Positions 45,216-55,294 are shown, numbered from the stretch's first letter. The stretch is 64,000 nucleotides of DNA from CBDFMG01 sp965221205 [NCBI: bacterium] (GCA_965221205.1 OZ244870.1:1488001-1552000); one strand, 5' to 3'. Numbers and translations are program-made. The notes: generated by a model from the letters alone, not told the origin.

Positions 45216-46112
45216 TCACACACCACTTGCGATTTCTCGTGCAGTGAGCAGTTCACGATGGGTCTGTGCAATTTCATTCCATTCATCTTTGTCCCAGATG
45301 TTCTGCTCTGCTGCCTGGATGAAATTACGAAAAAGTGTTTCATATTCAATCGTCTCTTCTTCGGGATTGGGAGGTGGGAGTATATTGTCCGGGTAGCTTC
45401 CTTCTTCTGCTTCGATTGTAATATCGAAACTGTTGTGTGTTTCGCTTCGAAGGTCGGTCCCTGCAGTTATTTCAATTCCTGATGGCAGCGTCCCGGACAG
45501 TCGGACATGCAACGGAAAATCGCAATGCTGCTCAATACCTTCGGCCTGAGCCGTAATGCCGGTCAATACTTCGCCTCGTGCACCCGTAAGCCACCGTGCC
45601 AGATCGAGAGAGTGGACACCGAGTGTAAAAAATCCGCCGCCGCTCTCACTGGAACGAGTGGTCCATCCTTTATTTTCATCGAGGTCTTGCATTGGCAGGT
45701 TATACATACAACTGATCTTGCGAATCCCCTTGATACGTTCCTTGAGTTTCATAACAGTCGGGTTCCATCTGAGCCGGTACCCGACATGTACCGTCAATTT
45801 TTGCAGTGAAACAGTTCTTTCAAGATCATCCAATTCTTCATGCGATATACAAATTGGCTTCTCTACCATGACTGCTTTTCCCGCACGGACGGCTTTGAGA
45901 CAAGTAGAAGCATGCAAAAAATTTGGGACTGCCACTGAAACAGCATCGACATGGGGGAGCATATCATCGATTGATTGATATACGGGAGTGTCGATCTCAA
46001 GTTTGTTTTTTCTTGATACGACCGCGCTTACCTCTGCACCAGCGGATCTGATATGCTTTGCATGAACGAGAGCAATATCTCCCCAGCCGACTATGCCAAC
46101 CTTTAGTGCCAT
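45216..46112 (-). CDS. Gfo/Idh/MocA-family oxidoreductase
   Basis: The 298-residue protein has the N-terminal Rossmann domain (VGIVGWGDIALVHAKHI), the EKPI motif near 81 with its conserved Lys, and the catalytic-type helix GVHSLDLARWL. The C-terminal beta-sheet domain is a little short for the family (usually 330-370). Members oxidise or reduce sugars and inositols with NAD(P). There is no signal peptide, so it is cytosolic, unlike its neighbours. The ribosome site is weak (GAAAG). The substrate is unknown. Confidence 0.85.
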   Translation of the reverse strand: MALKVGIVGWGDIALVHAKHIRSAGAEVSAVVSRKNKLEIDTPVYQSIDDMLPHVDAVSVAVPNFLHASTCLKAVRAGKAVMVEKPICISHEELDDLERTVSLQKLTVHVGYRLRWNPTVMKLKERIKGIRKISCMYNLPMQDLDENKGWTTRSSESGGGFFTLGVHSLDLARWLTGARGEVLTGITAQAEGIEQHCDFPLHVRLSGTLPSGIEITAGTDLRSETHNSFDITIEAEEGSYPDNILPPPNPEEETIEYETLFRNFIQAAEQNIWDKDEWNEIAQTHRELLTAREIASGV

Positions 46113-46206
46113 ATATTATATACTTTCTATTGAAGACTATTTAGTTTTAATGACCAATCAGCTAATTCATTATTAGTCCAATTGGAACGAAATGGAGAAT
46201 TTTGCA

Positions 46207-47532
46207 TTATTCTGCAATACCTGCTTCTGCAAGGAGAATAGTCAGCACATACTGAATTGCAATATGGCCGTCTTTATTGAGCCACCATTCTCCGAGTGAA
46301 TGGCCGCCCCTGCCGACACCACCCCGTCCGATTGAGATAGCGGGGATACCTGCTGCCATAGGTGTATTTGCGTTTGTAGAACCGATGCCAATCGAAGGTT
46401 CATATCCGAAATATAACGTTGCTGCGGCTGCGCGCTGAACAAGTGAATTATCTGGGTCAGTCATTCCGGATGGTCGGTTACCGACCATATCGACATCGAC
46501 AGAAAGCTGCGGGCCGTGTCGATTTAAAGCATTCTGATCATTGAGCGCACGCTGAATAGCCTGTTGAAAAATAGTATCGATCTCGTCGACCCGTTCGGGC
46601 ACTATAGAACGCATATCGACTTCCATCCATGATTCAAACGGGATGGCATTAATTGATGTGCCGCCGCCAATTCTACCAATACTGTAGGTAGTTTTTGGTC
46701 CTGAAGCAGTGTATTGGTCAGCGTCGTCGACAAAATACGTAATTGCTCTTCCGAGCGCATGGTGCGGGTTTCCAAGCCCGAATGCTCCCCATGAATGTCC
46801 GCCGGGTCCGCTGAAAGTCACCCGGTATCGGTGTGATCCGAGTCCGCCGTTTGAAATTCTGTCAATCCCGCCACCGTCAACTGATATCCACGAATCAATA
46901 CTAGGTCCTGCATCACTGAAAAGCTGTTTGACACCGCGCAGATCGCCAAGTCCTTCTTCACCGACAGTCCCGATGAACAGAACATCGTCACGGGTCTCGA
47001 TATCTGTCATTTCCAGTACCTTCAGAACAGCAAGAACGACTGCAAGACCTCTTGTGTCGTCACCGATTCCCGGTGCAAAGAGGGTATCATCCCGTACTGT
47101 AACCGTTACGTCAGTCCTCTCGGGAAAGACAGTATCGAGGTGTCCATCGAGCGCAACAGTTCTGGCGCCTGTCGTACCTTGTCTAAGGGCAATGACGTTT
47201 CCAACCCGGTCTATGGTCACGGCATCAGCACCTGCGTCCCGCAGCATTGCGGCATACTGAATTCCCCGTTTTTCCTCCATAAACGGCGGTGCAGGAATTT
47301 CGGTCAAAACGATAAGATCATTGCGTGTTTGCGGTTCAAGTTCCTCGATAATCCGGAAAGCCTTCTGAACGTCCGGACTTTCTGCTATGGCTTCAATTTC
47401 GTCGCTAATTTCCTGGCTTACTTCTGCGGTTGTATAAGTAACAACTGCCGTATCCGATCTGGTTTGAGGGTCGGAACAGGAAAATAGTGTTAAAAGCACA
47501 GTACCCAAAAGAATCATACGCGTTTTTTTCAT
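46207..47532 (-). CDS. M20-family metallopeptidase, lipoprotein
   Basis: The 441-residue protein starts with a lipoprotein signal (LLTLFSC, lipid Cys19). The M20 di-zinc peptidase motifs follow: ALDGHLDTVFP, GIGDDTRGLA with the bridging Asp, GTVGEEGLGDLRG with the catalytic Glu, and a C-terminal GRGGVGRGGHSLGEW. The dimerisation domain lies between. Such enzymes release amino acids from small peptides or hydrolyse amidated amino acids. I use the ATG at 47532, with GGAG upstream. The next gene upstream ends 40 bases away, so the two probably share a transcript. Confidence 0.9.
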   Translation of the reverse strand: MKKTRMILLGTVLLTLFSCSDPQTRSDTAVVTYTTAEVSQEISDEIEAIAESPDVQKAFRIIEELEPQTRNDLIVLTEIPAPPFMEEKRGIQYAAMLRDAGADAVTIDRVGNVIALRQGTTGARTVALDGHLDTVFPERTDVTVTVRDDTLFAPGIGDDTRGLAVVLAVLKVLEMTDIETRDDVLFIGTVGEEGLGDLRGVKQLFSDAGPSIDSWISVDGGGIDRISNGGLGSHRYRVTFSGPGGHSWGAFGLGNPHHALGRAITYFVDDADQYTASGPKTTYSIGRIGGGTSINAIPFESWMEVDMRSIVPERVDEIDTIFQQAIQRALNDQNALNRHGPQLSVDVDMVGNRPSGMTDPDNSLVQRAAAATLYFGYEPSIGIGSTNANTPMAAGIPAISIGRGGVGRGGHSLGEWWLNKDGHIAIQYVLTILLAEAGIAE

Positions 47533-47572
47533 GGTGTCTCCGCTCATTTATCAAAATTTTCAACCGCTCGGT

Positions 47573-48424
47573 TTAAGGATATTCTTCAATCGTAAACGTT
47601 GCAACTTTATAGGTTCCATCCGGTAATACGGTTGGAAAATGGTACTGGGGATCGGTGAGAAGCGCGTATATCGATGGATCCTGTGCTGCCACTTTTTCTC
47701 TTGTATTTAATGGCCACTCATCACCAATCTGATCTAACCGTCCGGGAAGGTCTTGTGCACCAAGTATGGAACTTAACGACCAATACATATATTCTGTCAT
47801 CATACATCCATAGCTGCACGTTTCGTCGTAATAGGTATACCATGCTCCTTCGGGATATTGCTCAGGAACTTCTTCAAAATACCCGCCCCGTGCCAGATCC
47901 ATTGCTTTTGACAACTCTGTTCCATTAGTAGTTCCGAAAACATCAGGATAAGCATCTGCATAACCACGCCCTGTTATCGGATGGAGAATTTCTTCGATTG
48001 AATAATCAAATCTGCCTTCAGCTGGGCCGTTCGGGTGTGTTTCCCGGTCAAATAAAGGCTGTCCTCGTGGACGGGAGTTTCTTGGTATCGATGACAATTC
48101 ATCTTCATCCAATGCCATGATGATAGCAGTATTTCTGCTTACCAGAGCTTCTAACAACTTTGGATTATCAACAACTCCGTCTTCGTCATTGTCCAGATAT
48201 TCTGCTGTGATATTGGCTGCATGGAGCACCTTCTCATCTGCAGTCTTCTCGGTTGCATAAATATGGATGCCAAATACATCGACTTGTTTAGTAAACTCTG
48301 CTGTTCCTGACGATTCCTGACTGTCGGATCTTTCTGAATTGGCAGTATCTCCCGAATTTTGTGAGCTGCAGGCGGCGAGTCCTAAACATAGTGCGATGAG
48401 TAAAGCAAATGAAAGATTTTTCAT
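47573..48424 (-). CDS. Uncharacterised lipoprotein
   Basis: The 283-residue protein has a lipobox (LGLAAC, Cys19) followed by a Ser/Asn/Asp-rich linker and a globular domain with no domain I can name. It has a calcium-loop-like DNDEDGVVDN, a conserved-looking segment around EEILHPITGRGYADAYP, and two Cys in YDETCSYGCMM. I start it at the ATG at 48424, six bases after GAGG; the frame runs on upstream to 48493 but without signal features. It lies in the run of exported hydrolases and may be co-transcribed with the M20 gene. Confidence 0.75.
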   Translation of the reverse strand: MKNLSFALLIALCLGLAACSSQNSGDTANSERSDSQESSGTAEFTKQVDVFGIHIYATEKTADEKVLHAANITAEYLDNDEDGVVDNPKLLEALVSRNTAIIMALDEDELSSIPRNSRPRGQPLFDRETHPNGPAEGRFDYSIEEILHPITGRGYADAYPDVFGTTNGTELSKAMDLARGGYFEEVPEQYPEGAWYTYYDETCSYGCMMTEYMYWSLSSILGAQDLPGRLDQIGDEWPLNTREKVAAQDPSIYALLTDPQYHFPTVLPDGTYKVATFTIEEYP

Positions 48425-48521
48425 TTTTAGCCTCATTAACAATAAAATGTTTTCTGCATTGTATAAATACATACGAATATCTAAGGAATTCAAATTCGAT
48501 ATGGAATTACGGACCGGAGAA

Positions 48522-49742
48522 TTACTGGTCTAAACTTATAATACGGGGAAAATCATCAATATGCAAAATGTTTGCTATTTTTTTTGGAATATCGGTATTG
48601 TCATACCATCCCATAAACTCTTCTGCATGAGGTCCGTACGCAAATACCGGAACCGGAACACCTGTATGTCCACCATTTGCCCAATCAATCGTTATCGGCA
48701 GACCGGATTCATCATGTGTTCCTTCGACAATTGCCATACCACCGGTCTCGTGGTCTGCTGTAATAACAACCAGCGTTTCTCCGTCACTGTGTGCAAAATC
48801 GACTGCTTGTTTTATTGCCAGATCGAAATGAAGCTGCTCACGGATAGTATAGGCAAGGTCGTTATCATGTGCTCCCCAGTCTATCTGGCTTCCTTCGACC
48901 ATAAGAAAAAATCCTTCATCGTTTCTGTTCAACACTTCGAGCGCTTTTACAGTCATGTCTGCAATGGTCGGCTCAGGATAGGAATTGAGCATTATCCCAT
49001 CACTAAAGAGGCCGAGAATCCGGTCTCCAGTTGCTGAAGCAAGCTCATCTTTTGATTCCACATATTCATATCCCAAATTCAACGCTTCCTGAACAAGGTC
49101 TCTGCCGTCTGTTCTGCCGTCTGGCATAGTGCTGTTTTGAACCTTGAACATCGGCTTGCCACCACCGAGGATAACATCGACACCGTTCTCAATAAAATGA
49201 ACTGCAATCTCTTTTTCCATATCCCTGCTGGCAACATGTGCGCCAAACGATGCCGGAGTAGCATGCGTAATCGTTGTTGTCGCGACAAGTCCAGTCGAGA
49301 GCCCTTTATCTCGTGCTGCTTCGAGTATTGTATAAGCCGGGAATCCACTAGGGAGCATACCAATCTTGCCGCCGTTTGTTTTATATCCCGTGGCAAGGGA
49401 AGTAGCAGTTGCCGCGGAACCGCTCACGAATTCATCTGCTTCATAATGATTAATGAATCCGGTCACCGGCATCCGCTCGATATGGAGTTTCCCGTCTGCG
49501 CCGAGAACAATGGTCCGGGTCGCTGTGATTTGCGTAAGCGACATTCCGTCACCGATCATCAGTATAACATTCTTAACCGGTACTGTTTTTATAAGAGGGT
49601 AGGGTGATTTTTCTGACGGGGGTGTATAAAAATTAAAATCGGGCAGATCAGCATTCATCGTTTCATTTGGTACGGTAGAACAAGAGATCATGCTCATGAA
49701 TATTAGCATAAAGAAGTTGGTAGTGACTAAAATTGCTCTCAT
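48522..49742 (-). CDS. Alkaline phosphatase, lipoprotein
   Basis: The 406-residue protein has a lipoprotein signal ending MISC (Cys21) and the alkaline phosphatase fold. Metal and active-site motifs are MIGDGM (D65), the nucleophile S109 in VSGSAATATSLATG, VEGSQIDWGAHDND, ITADHETGG and GGHTGVPVPVFAYG. The residue before the nucleophile is Gly where E. coli PhoA has Asp, a variation seen in other bacterial enzymes. It releases phosphate from organic phosphates outside the inner membrane. GAGG precedes the ATG. No Pho-box is obvious upstream. Confidence 0.92.
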   Translation of the reverse strand: MRAILVTTNFFMLIFMSMISCSTVPNETMNADLPDFNFYTPPSEKSPYPLIKTVPVKNVILMIGDGMSLTQITATRTIVLGADGKLHIERMPVTGFINHYEADEFVSGSAATATSLATGYKTNGGKIGMLPSGFPAYTILEAARDKGLSTGLVATTTITHATPASFGAHVASRDMEKEIAVHFIENGVDVILGGGKPMFKVQNSTMPDGRTDGRDLVQEALNLGYEYVESKDELASATGDRILGLFSDGIMLNSYPEPTIADMTVKALEVLNRNDEGFFLMVEGSQIDWGAHDNDLAYTIREQLHFDLAIKQAVDFAHSDGETLVVITADHETGGMAIVEGTHDESGLPITIDWANGGHTGVPVPVFAYGPHAEEFMGWYDNTDIPKKIANILHIDDFPRIISLDQ

Positions 49743-49856
49743 AGAATGGCCTCATTTCCTCAATAGTAGCATTATGGCTCACTAAGGCATCGAATTTCAC
49801 AGAGTTTTAAAGTAGGTTTAGCATCACACCTTGATAATAAAAAAATTAATATATCG

Positions 49857-50729
49857 CTACCTGCTTTCAAGTCCCCGATAAATATTTTCAATCCACCCAT
49901 TTGCATCGGTATAGGCTGTCCCCCAGTCGTCATATCTCTTGGGGAATCCTTCCTGCTGGATTTGCTCAAGGCTTATTCCGGCGTTCATCTTTGCTCTGAC
50001 AATACCTACGGTTTCAAGAAGCATGGTGTGTGTTTTTTTCAATCCGTCAAGATTGGTTAATTCGTAATGGCCGGGAATAATTAGAGCATCTTCAGGAATT
50101 ATTTCAACAAGGGTTCCAATTGTCTTAATTAGTCCATTTATGCTACCGCCGGAACCGATATCTACAATCGGAAAACTCCATATTCCGGAATTCAATAGAT
50201 CTCCCATATGGACAACATTTGAACCGGAAAAAAAGACAACAACATCGGTACCGGTATGGGAACTGGGAAAATGGATCAGTTTAATTTTTTCGCCGTTGAA
50301 ATAGATGGAGAGCGAGTCTTCAAATGTGATAACGGGACGGCCGAACTCAGCTCTATCTGCCTGTAGTTCCCGTGTGTTTGTGTGACCTATGACCGTTCCT
50401 GTTTTTCCAAACTTCAGATTGCCGTGTGTGTGGTCATCGTGGTAATGGGTGTTGATTATGTAATCAACACCACCATTCTGGATGTCGCTGAGAGACTCCT
50501 TGATGAGGTCGGACAAGGGTTCAAACTGAGAATCCACCATAAGAATACCATCCTGTCCGGCGGACACAGCAATATTACCGGCAACATCACCGGATGCCTC
50601 AAGCATATAGACCTGGCCGTTTACCGGGTAGGTGTTAATCGTTACACCTGCCAGATCGGGCATTTGTGGGAATACTTGTGCCGGGAAAAGCGCAACACAA
50701 AAGACAAAAATCAAGATCATCTTTTTCAT
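49857..50729 (-). CDS. Exported metallo-beta-lactamase-fold hydrolase
   Basis: The 290-residue protein has a Sec signal ending near VFPQ (residue 22) and the metal motif INTHYHDDHTHGN. The later ligands are in SSHTGTDVVVF, HMGDLLNSG and IIPGHYELT. It resembles the periplasmic glyoxalase-II/quinoprotein-relay-like MBL proteins rather than true beta-lactamases. The substrate is unknown. The ribosome site is weak. It lies between alkaline phosphatase and the formylglycine-enzyme-like lipoprotein on the same strand. Confidence 0.87.
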   Translation of the reverse strand: MKKMILIFVFCVALFPAQVFPQMPDLAGVTINTYPVNGQVYMLEASGDVAGNIAVSAGQDGILMVDSQFEPLSDLIKESLSDIQNGGVDYIINTHYHDDHTHGNLKFGKTGTVIGHTNTRELQADRAEFGRPVITFEDSLSIYFNGEKIKLIHFPSSHTGTDVVVFFSGSNVVHMGDLLNSGIWSFPIVDIGSGGSINGLIKTIGTLVEIIPEDALIIPGHYELTNLDGLKKTHTMLLETVGIVRAKMNAGISLEQIQQEGFPKRYDDWGTAYTDANGWIENIYRGLESR

Positions 50730-50844
50730 TACGGTAACATTTTTACATTATCTTACATCATTCATTGTGTGTCATATCAACCAAAATATCTGAATAAAGT
50801 ACTTTATATTTAGAATAAAAGAGAAGCCTTATAATTGAAATATT

Positions 50845-51921
50845 TTACCGATCTATAAAATCGATTGCGATCCGGAAACCAAGGTGGTCATCGCTGCTGT
50901 TTTGCTCATCACCCGTCCGTGCTGCAGACCGGAGATTATGACCTCCTTCCGGGGTCAAATGTCCCGAACGGTCTGTCCAGCTGCCGCCGCCCCTGTTTTC
51001 ACGGTCCTGACCATAACTGCTGTCACCTGGAGGTCCTGTAGGATTTCTGTCGGGCATGGTTTTGTAGTATTCTCTATCATAAACATCGTAATTCCATTCC
51101 CACACATTTCCCGCCATATCCAACAGCCCGTAAGGAGAAGTACCTGCCGGATAACTTCCGACCGGAGACGTCACGGTGTAGCCGTCGTCAACGGTCTTAT
51201 CGGGGCTACGTGCATCGCCATACTTATTCCAATAGTTGATATCTGCATAATTTGCCCGTGTACCGTCGGGAATTTCATTACCCCAAGGCCATTTCCGCCG
51301 GTCTGTACCGCGTGCTCCCTTTTCCCACTGCGCCGCTGTGGGAATGGTGAAATTGACACCGATCCGCTCCGACAACCACAAGCAGAACGCCATAGCATCA
51401 TTCCAGCTCACACTAACCACTGGATGGTCATCTTCCTGCTCAAAATAGTTGTTCTTCCAGTTGCCATCTTTGCGGATAATCCAACGCCCCTCCCAAAAGA
51501 GCCATGATCCTTCTCCGTTTTCAGCATCGGTCACATAGCTCGTTTCTTCAACAAACTGCCTGAACTGTGCGACTGTCACCGGATACTTCGCCATCCAGTA
51601 TCCATCAAGGAAAATCTCCCTGAGTGGCCGTTCATTCTCGAGACCATCCTCTGAGCCCATCGTGATTGCACTTCCAGGAACATAGATCAAGACATGGTTA
51701 TCTGAAAATTCTGCTTCCCAAAATTCTTGGTCGTTTTCATACATCCGAATCGCTTTATCTTTGACTGCATCAATATGCTTCTGTGTCATCTGCTCGATAT
51801 CGGCAGCAGACCAGTCAAAACTGGTTTCTGCTTGCGGCTGTCCGGTTTGCGTTCCGCATGATGTAATGAATACAAGAGTTAATACTAATAAACACATAGT
51901 GCATATTCGGTTTATACTCAT
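50845..51921 (-). CDS. Formylglycine-generating-enzyme-fold lipoprotein lacking catalytic Cys
   Basis: The 358-residue protein has a lipobox (FITSC, Cys22), a linker and an FGE/SUMF1-type domain: ITMGSEDGLENERPLREIFL, WMAKYPVTVAQFRQF, HPVVSVSWNDAMAFCLWLSE, RLPT-like FTIPTAAQWEKGARG, and LLDMAGNVWEW. The C-terminal segment that carries the two catalytic Cys in true FGE reads GGGSWTDRSGHL and NLRSAAR, with no Cys. It is therefore more likely one of the many FGE-fold binding or structural proteins than a sulfatase activator, and no sulfatase gene lies nearby. AGAGG precedes the ATG. Confidence 0.85.
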   Translation of the reverse strand: MSINRICTMCLLVLTLVFITSCGTQTGQPQAETSFDWSAADIEQMTQKHIDAVKDKAIRMYENDQEFWEAEFSDNHVLIYVPGSAITMGSEDGLENERPLREIFLDGYWMAKYPVTVAQFRQFVEETSYVTDAENGEGSWLFWEGRWIIRKDGNWKNNYFEQEDDHPVVSVSWNDAMAFCLWLSERIGVNFTIPTAAQWEKGARGTDRRKWPWGNEIPDGTRANYADINYWNKYGDARSPDKTVDDGYTVTSPVGSYPAGTSPYGLLDMAGNVWEWNYDVYDREYYKTMPDRNPTGPPGDSSYGQDRENRGGGSWTDRSGHLTPEGGHNLRSAARTGDEQNSSDDHLGFRIAIDFIDR

Positions 51922-52089
51922 TATTCCTCTTTATCACCAATCTAATAGATAGTTAATTACTAATCACGGTCGCAAATGTCTTGTGCCATATTAAAAGACA
52001 TACAATATCAACAATGTTATTCTCCTGGCGTACGATCTGGCTACAAGATCATTATTTTAGTACATAATCTTATTTAGCTCAATAGTGTA

Positions 52090-54840
52090 TTATTTGTCGT
52101 ACCAGTGGTCCTTTAGTATTAGTGACTGCTTCGAGAGTTCCGTACTACCTGCTGATAGAACAATAGTGTATTCGCCTGGTTGTACCCGGTTAAGTATATA
52201 TTCACGCTCACGTATGCCCGGAATACGATGAACTCGGGTACGAAGCGAACGGCCGAATTTGTCGACTTCATCATCGGCATCACCAAAGAAATCGACTGTA
52301 TCGTAATAATCAAAAAACTCGTTGCCACCGCCGCGCGCAAGTCGCCTGTCGTACTGTGCAATTTCTTCATCTGTCCGTTTCCGCTTCATCATTCCCCACT
52401 CGACATTGTTCAATCCGGCATCACCGGGTCCTGCGAGTTCATTGAGCAATGTCAGTCCCTGATAAATAGAGATGGTGACTCCATCACGGACAGGCTCTTT
52501 CAAATAATAATTCACTACAACTCCGTACGGCTTATTTTCACCTTCAAAATTCTGAGCGCTGACTGCTTTTTGGCTTGGCATGACCCATTGAATTTTTGGT
52601 TCGATATCAAAGAGATACACATCGTGCGCAAGGACTTCTGGTTTCAGTTCCTGCAGGGGAGAAATGTCGGCAATGTAAAATCCCCTGCCGTGGGTACCGA
52701 CCACCAGATCGTTTTCACGCGGATGGATAACGATGTCTTGCACGCCGGCTGTCGGCATATTGTTCTGCATTCTTATCCAGCGGTCACCGCCATTGATGGA
52801 CACATGTACAGCTTTTTCAGTCCCGACGAATAAGAGATTCGGATTCTTATGGTCTTCACGGATGACATTCACCGGCTCATCAACCGGAAGATTACTGGAA
52901 ATTGATTTCCATGACCGGCCGAAATCGGTTGTCTTATACACAAACGGTCTGAAGTCGTCCCTTCTCCGTCCGGTGTAGGAAACATATGCTGTTCCTGCGT
53001 TGTGGTGCGAGGCAATAATTCTGCTGACCCAGTAACCGGGATTTCCCGTGATAGTATCATTCACTTTAGTCCACGTTGTACTGCCGCCTTGCGTAACCTG
53101 CACATTTCCGTCATCGGTGCCGACCCAGATTACCCCCTGCCGTACTGGAGACTCGTCAAGTGTTGTAATTGTACAGTAAGCGAGGGGACCAACCTCATTG
53201 AGTTCCGGATTGTTGGTTGTCAGATCGGGGCTGATCTCTTCCCAGTTTTCACCTCTGAATGATGAGCGGAGCACCATATTTGCCGCATGGTAAATGACAT
53301 TACTGTTATGTGGGGAAATGAGTACAGGTGCACTGAAATTGTATCTGAGGTTAGAATTACTCCGGTATTGTATACTTTTTCGTGTTCCGGTTTTCATGTC
53401 GACTTTCGAAAGCCCGCCGTTCTGAGATTCGGCATAGAGCCACCGGTTGTTGGATGGATCTACTTGAGAATAGTAGCCGTCACCGCCAAGCATGTGTTCC
53501 CAGTCTTCAAATCTGATTGGAAACCGTCCTTTTTTCGTATTCGGCCCCTTCCATGTGCCAAAATCCTGGGTGCCGCCATAGACATTATATGGATAGTCCA
53601 TATCGACGCCGATCTCATAGAGCTGGGCAAGTGGCAGTTCATCCGGATGGTACCAATTGAGTCCGTTATCGAACGATTGTGCGAAGCCATAATCATAGCC
53701 AAGCAGAATATGCCGAGGATCCTCTGGATTAATCCAGAGTGCATGATTGTCACCGCCATATTTAAAACCACGGCTCCAGGTTTTACCGCCGTCACGTGAC
53801 TGAATCGATCCGAAACTCAAAACATAGACGTGATTTTCATCGGCCGGATTGACTCTGATCTGCCCGAAATATGACCCACCGGTTACCGGTTCATTGGTCA
53901 TTTGAATCCACTGCCGGCCTCCATTATCGCTCCGGTAAATTCGATTTTCATACCGCTCATCGGAGTTTCTGTCTTCCAAAACATAAGCGTAGAGAATTTG
54001 AGGATTTGTTCTGGCAATTGCTAATCCGATTCGTCCGACTCGTTCACTCGGCAAACCTGTGGTAAGCTTCGACCACGATTCTCCGCCATCGGTGGATTTG
54101 TAGATGCCACTCCCGGAACCACCTTCATAAAACATCCAAGGCTTTGCAATTCTATCATAACTTGATGCATAGAGGATGTCGGGATCGGACGGGTCCATCA
54201 CAAGGTCGACAACGCTAATGTGTCGTCCCTCATACTCAACACTCAACGATTTTTTCCACGACCTGCCACCATTAGTAGATTTGAAAACTCCGCGCTCTTC
54301 ATTTTCACTGTAAAGGTAGCCGAGTGCCGCAACATAGACAATGTCCGGTTCTTGGGGATGAACGATTATGCGGCCAATCTGATGTGTATCTTTCAGTCCT
54401 ATATTTCGCCACGATGCTCCCCCGTCTGTCGACTTATAGACACCATCACCCCAATATGTGGCGTACGGATCGGTGGTGCTGTTGTTCGCTTCTCCGGTAC
54501 CGATCCACACAATATTCGGATCACTCGGAGCCACAGCAATATCACCTATGGCAAATACGTTTTGATGATCGAACAGTGGAGTAAAAGTAGTCCCGTTATT
54601 AACAGTTTTCCATAGCCCTCCGTTTGCTGCTGCTACATAGTACGTATAAGGCTGCTGCATCGGAACGGCGAAATCGACAACCCGGCCGCCTTGTCGTGTC
54701 GGACCGATTGAACGGTAATGAAGTGTGCCAATTATATCGCTTATGCGATCCTGACTGAAAACATCCGTTGATATTCCTGACACGAAAGAGACAAATAACG
54801 TCAAATACAGTCGAAAAATGAGAGTGTTATACATCCGCAT
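52090..54840 (-). CDS. Large secreted BNR/VPS10-type beta-propeller protein
   Basis: The 916-residue protein has a Sec signal ending near FSQD and is built of propeller blades with Asp-boxes. These are STDGGASW, STNGGRSW, STDGGESW, SDNGGRQW, SRDGGKTW, TTDFGRSW and SINGGDRW. A C-terminal beta domain of about 180 residues follows. This is the sortilin/VPS10-like, sialidase-related glycosyl hydrolase-type family common in polymer-degrading bacteria. No catalytic set for sialidase is evident, so binding or an unknown hydrolysis is possible. I start it at the ATG at 54840, six bases after AAAGAG, instead of earlier in-frame ATGs. It is the first gene of the 37-55 kb minus-strand run. Confidence 0.87.
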   Translation of the reverse strand: MRMYNTLIFRLYLTLFVSFVSGISTDVFSQDRISDIIGTLHYRSIGPTRQGGRVVDFAVPMQQPYTYYVAAANGGLWKTVNNGTTFTPLFDHQNVFAIGDIAVAPSDPNIVWIGTGEANNSTTDPYATYWGDGVYKSTDGGASWRNIGLKDTHQIGRIIVHPQEPDIVYVAALGYLYSENEERGVFKSTNGGRSWKKSLSVEYEGRHISVVDLVMDPSDPDILYASSYDRIAKPWMFYEGGSGSGIYKSTDGGESWSKLTTGLPSERVGRIGLAIARTNPQILYAYVLEDRNSDERYENRIYRSDNGGRQWIQMTNEPVTGGSYFGQIRVNPADENHVYVLSFGSIQSRDGGKTWSRGFKYGGDNHALWINPEDPRHILLGYDYGFAQSFDNGLNWYHPDELPLAQLYEIGVDMDYPYNVYGGTQDFGTWKGPNTKKGRFPIRFEDWEHMLGGDGYYSQVDPSNNRWLYAESQNGGLSKVDMKTGTRKSIQYRSNSNLRYNFSAPVLISPHNSNVIYHAANMVLRSSFRGENWEEISPDLTTNNPELNEVGPLAYCTITTLDESPVRQGVIWVGTDDGNVQVTQGGSTTWTKVNDTITGNPGYWVSRIIASHHNAGTAYVSYTGRRRDDFRPFVYKTTDFGRSWKSISSNLPVDEPVNVIREDHKNPNLLFVGTEKAVHVSINGGDRWIRMQNNMPTAGVQDIVIHPRENDLVVGTHGRGFYIADISPLQELKPEVLAHDVYLFDIEPKIQWVMPSQKAVSAQNFEGENKPYGVVVNYYLKEPVRDGVTISIYQGLTLLNELAGPGDAGLNNVEWGMMKRKRTDEEIAQYDRRLARGGGNEFFDYYDTVDFFGDADDEVDKFGRSLRTRVHRIPGIREREYILNRVQPGEYTIVLSAGSTELSKQSLILKDHWYDK

Positions 54841-55294
54841 ACGTAACTCTTTCATGAAATACATATGATTAAATGGTTGTGTTCAGCGAAAATTTTGTAA
54901 CTCTTTTGTGCTCTTGACGAGTTAATGAGTTATCAACGCTGTGTAAAATTCTGCCACAAGTCGGATGAACAGGCGGCACCGATAGTAATAACAAAAATAA
55001 AAAGAGAAATAGCGGTCATTTGTGAATAAATGTGGTTTGATAAGAACATTATACCTCTGGGTACATTTATTGAGTATTGAGTAAGATTGATTGGCAGAAA
55101 ATTGAATGAGAAATGAAGTGTATCAATTCAAAAAGTGAAATGCAAGCAGAATATAACCGATAGAATAGTAATGCAATGATTCAGGACGATCTCAACAGGT
55201 CTTTTTTTATTTTTGTTTTAAGCCAGAACATTTTTCATTAGTATCCATAAAAAATTGTTATATTGTGCCCTCAAAAAGGATTTGTTGAAACTAT
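54841..55294. other. Divergent intergenic stretch of 454 bases
   Basis: This region separates the exported-hydrolase run (minus) from the AT-rich envelope-glycan block (plus) and should hold promoters for both. I see no gene. Base composition becomes clearly more AT-rich from here on. Confidence 0.45.

Noticed and set aside
50845-51921. True sulfatase-activating formylglycine-generating enzyme
   Set aside because: The catalytic Cys pair is missing and no sulfatase gene is in the window.
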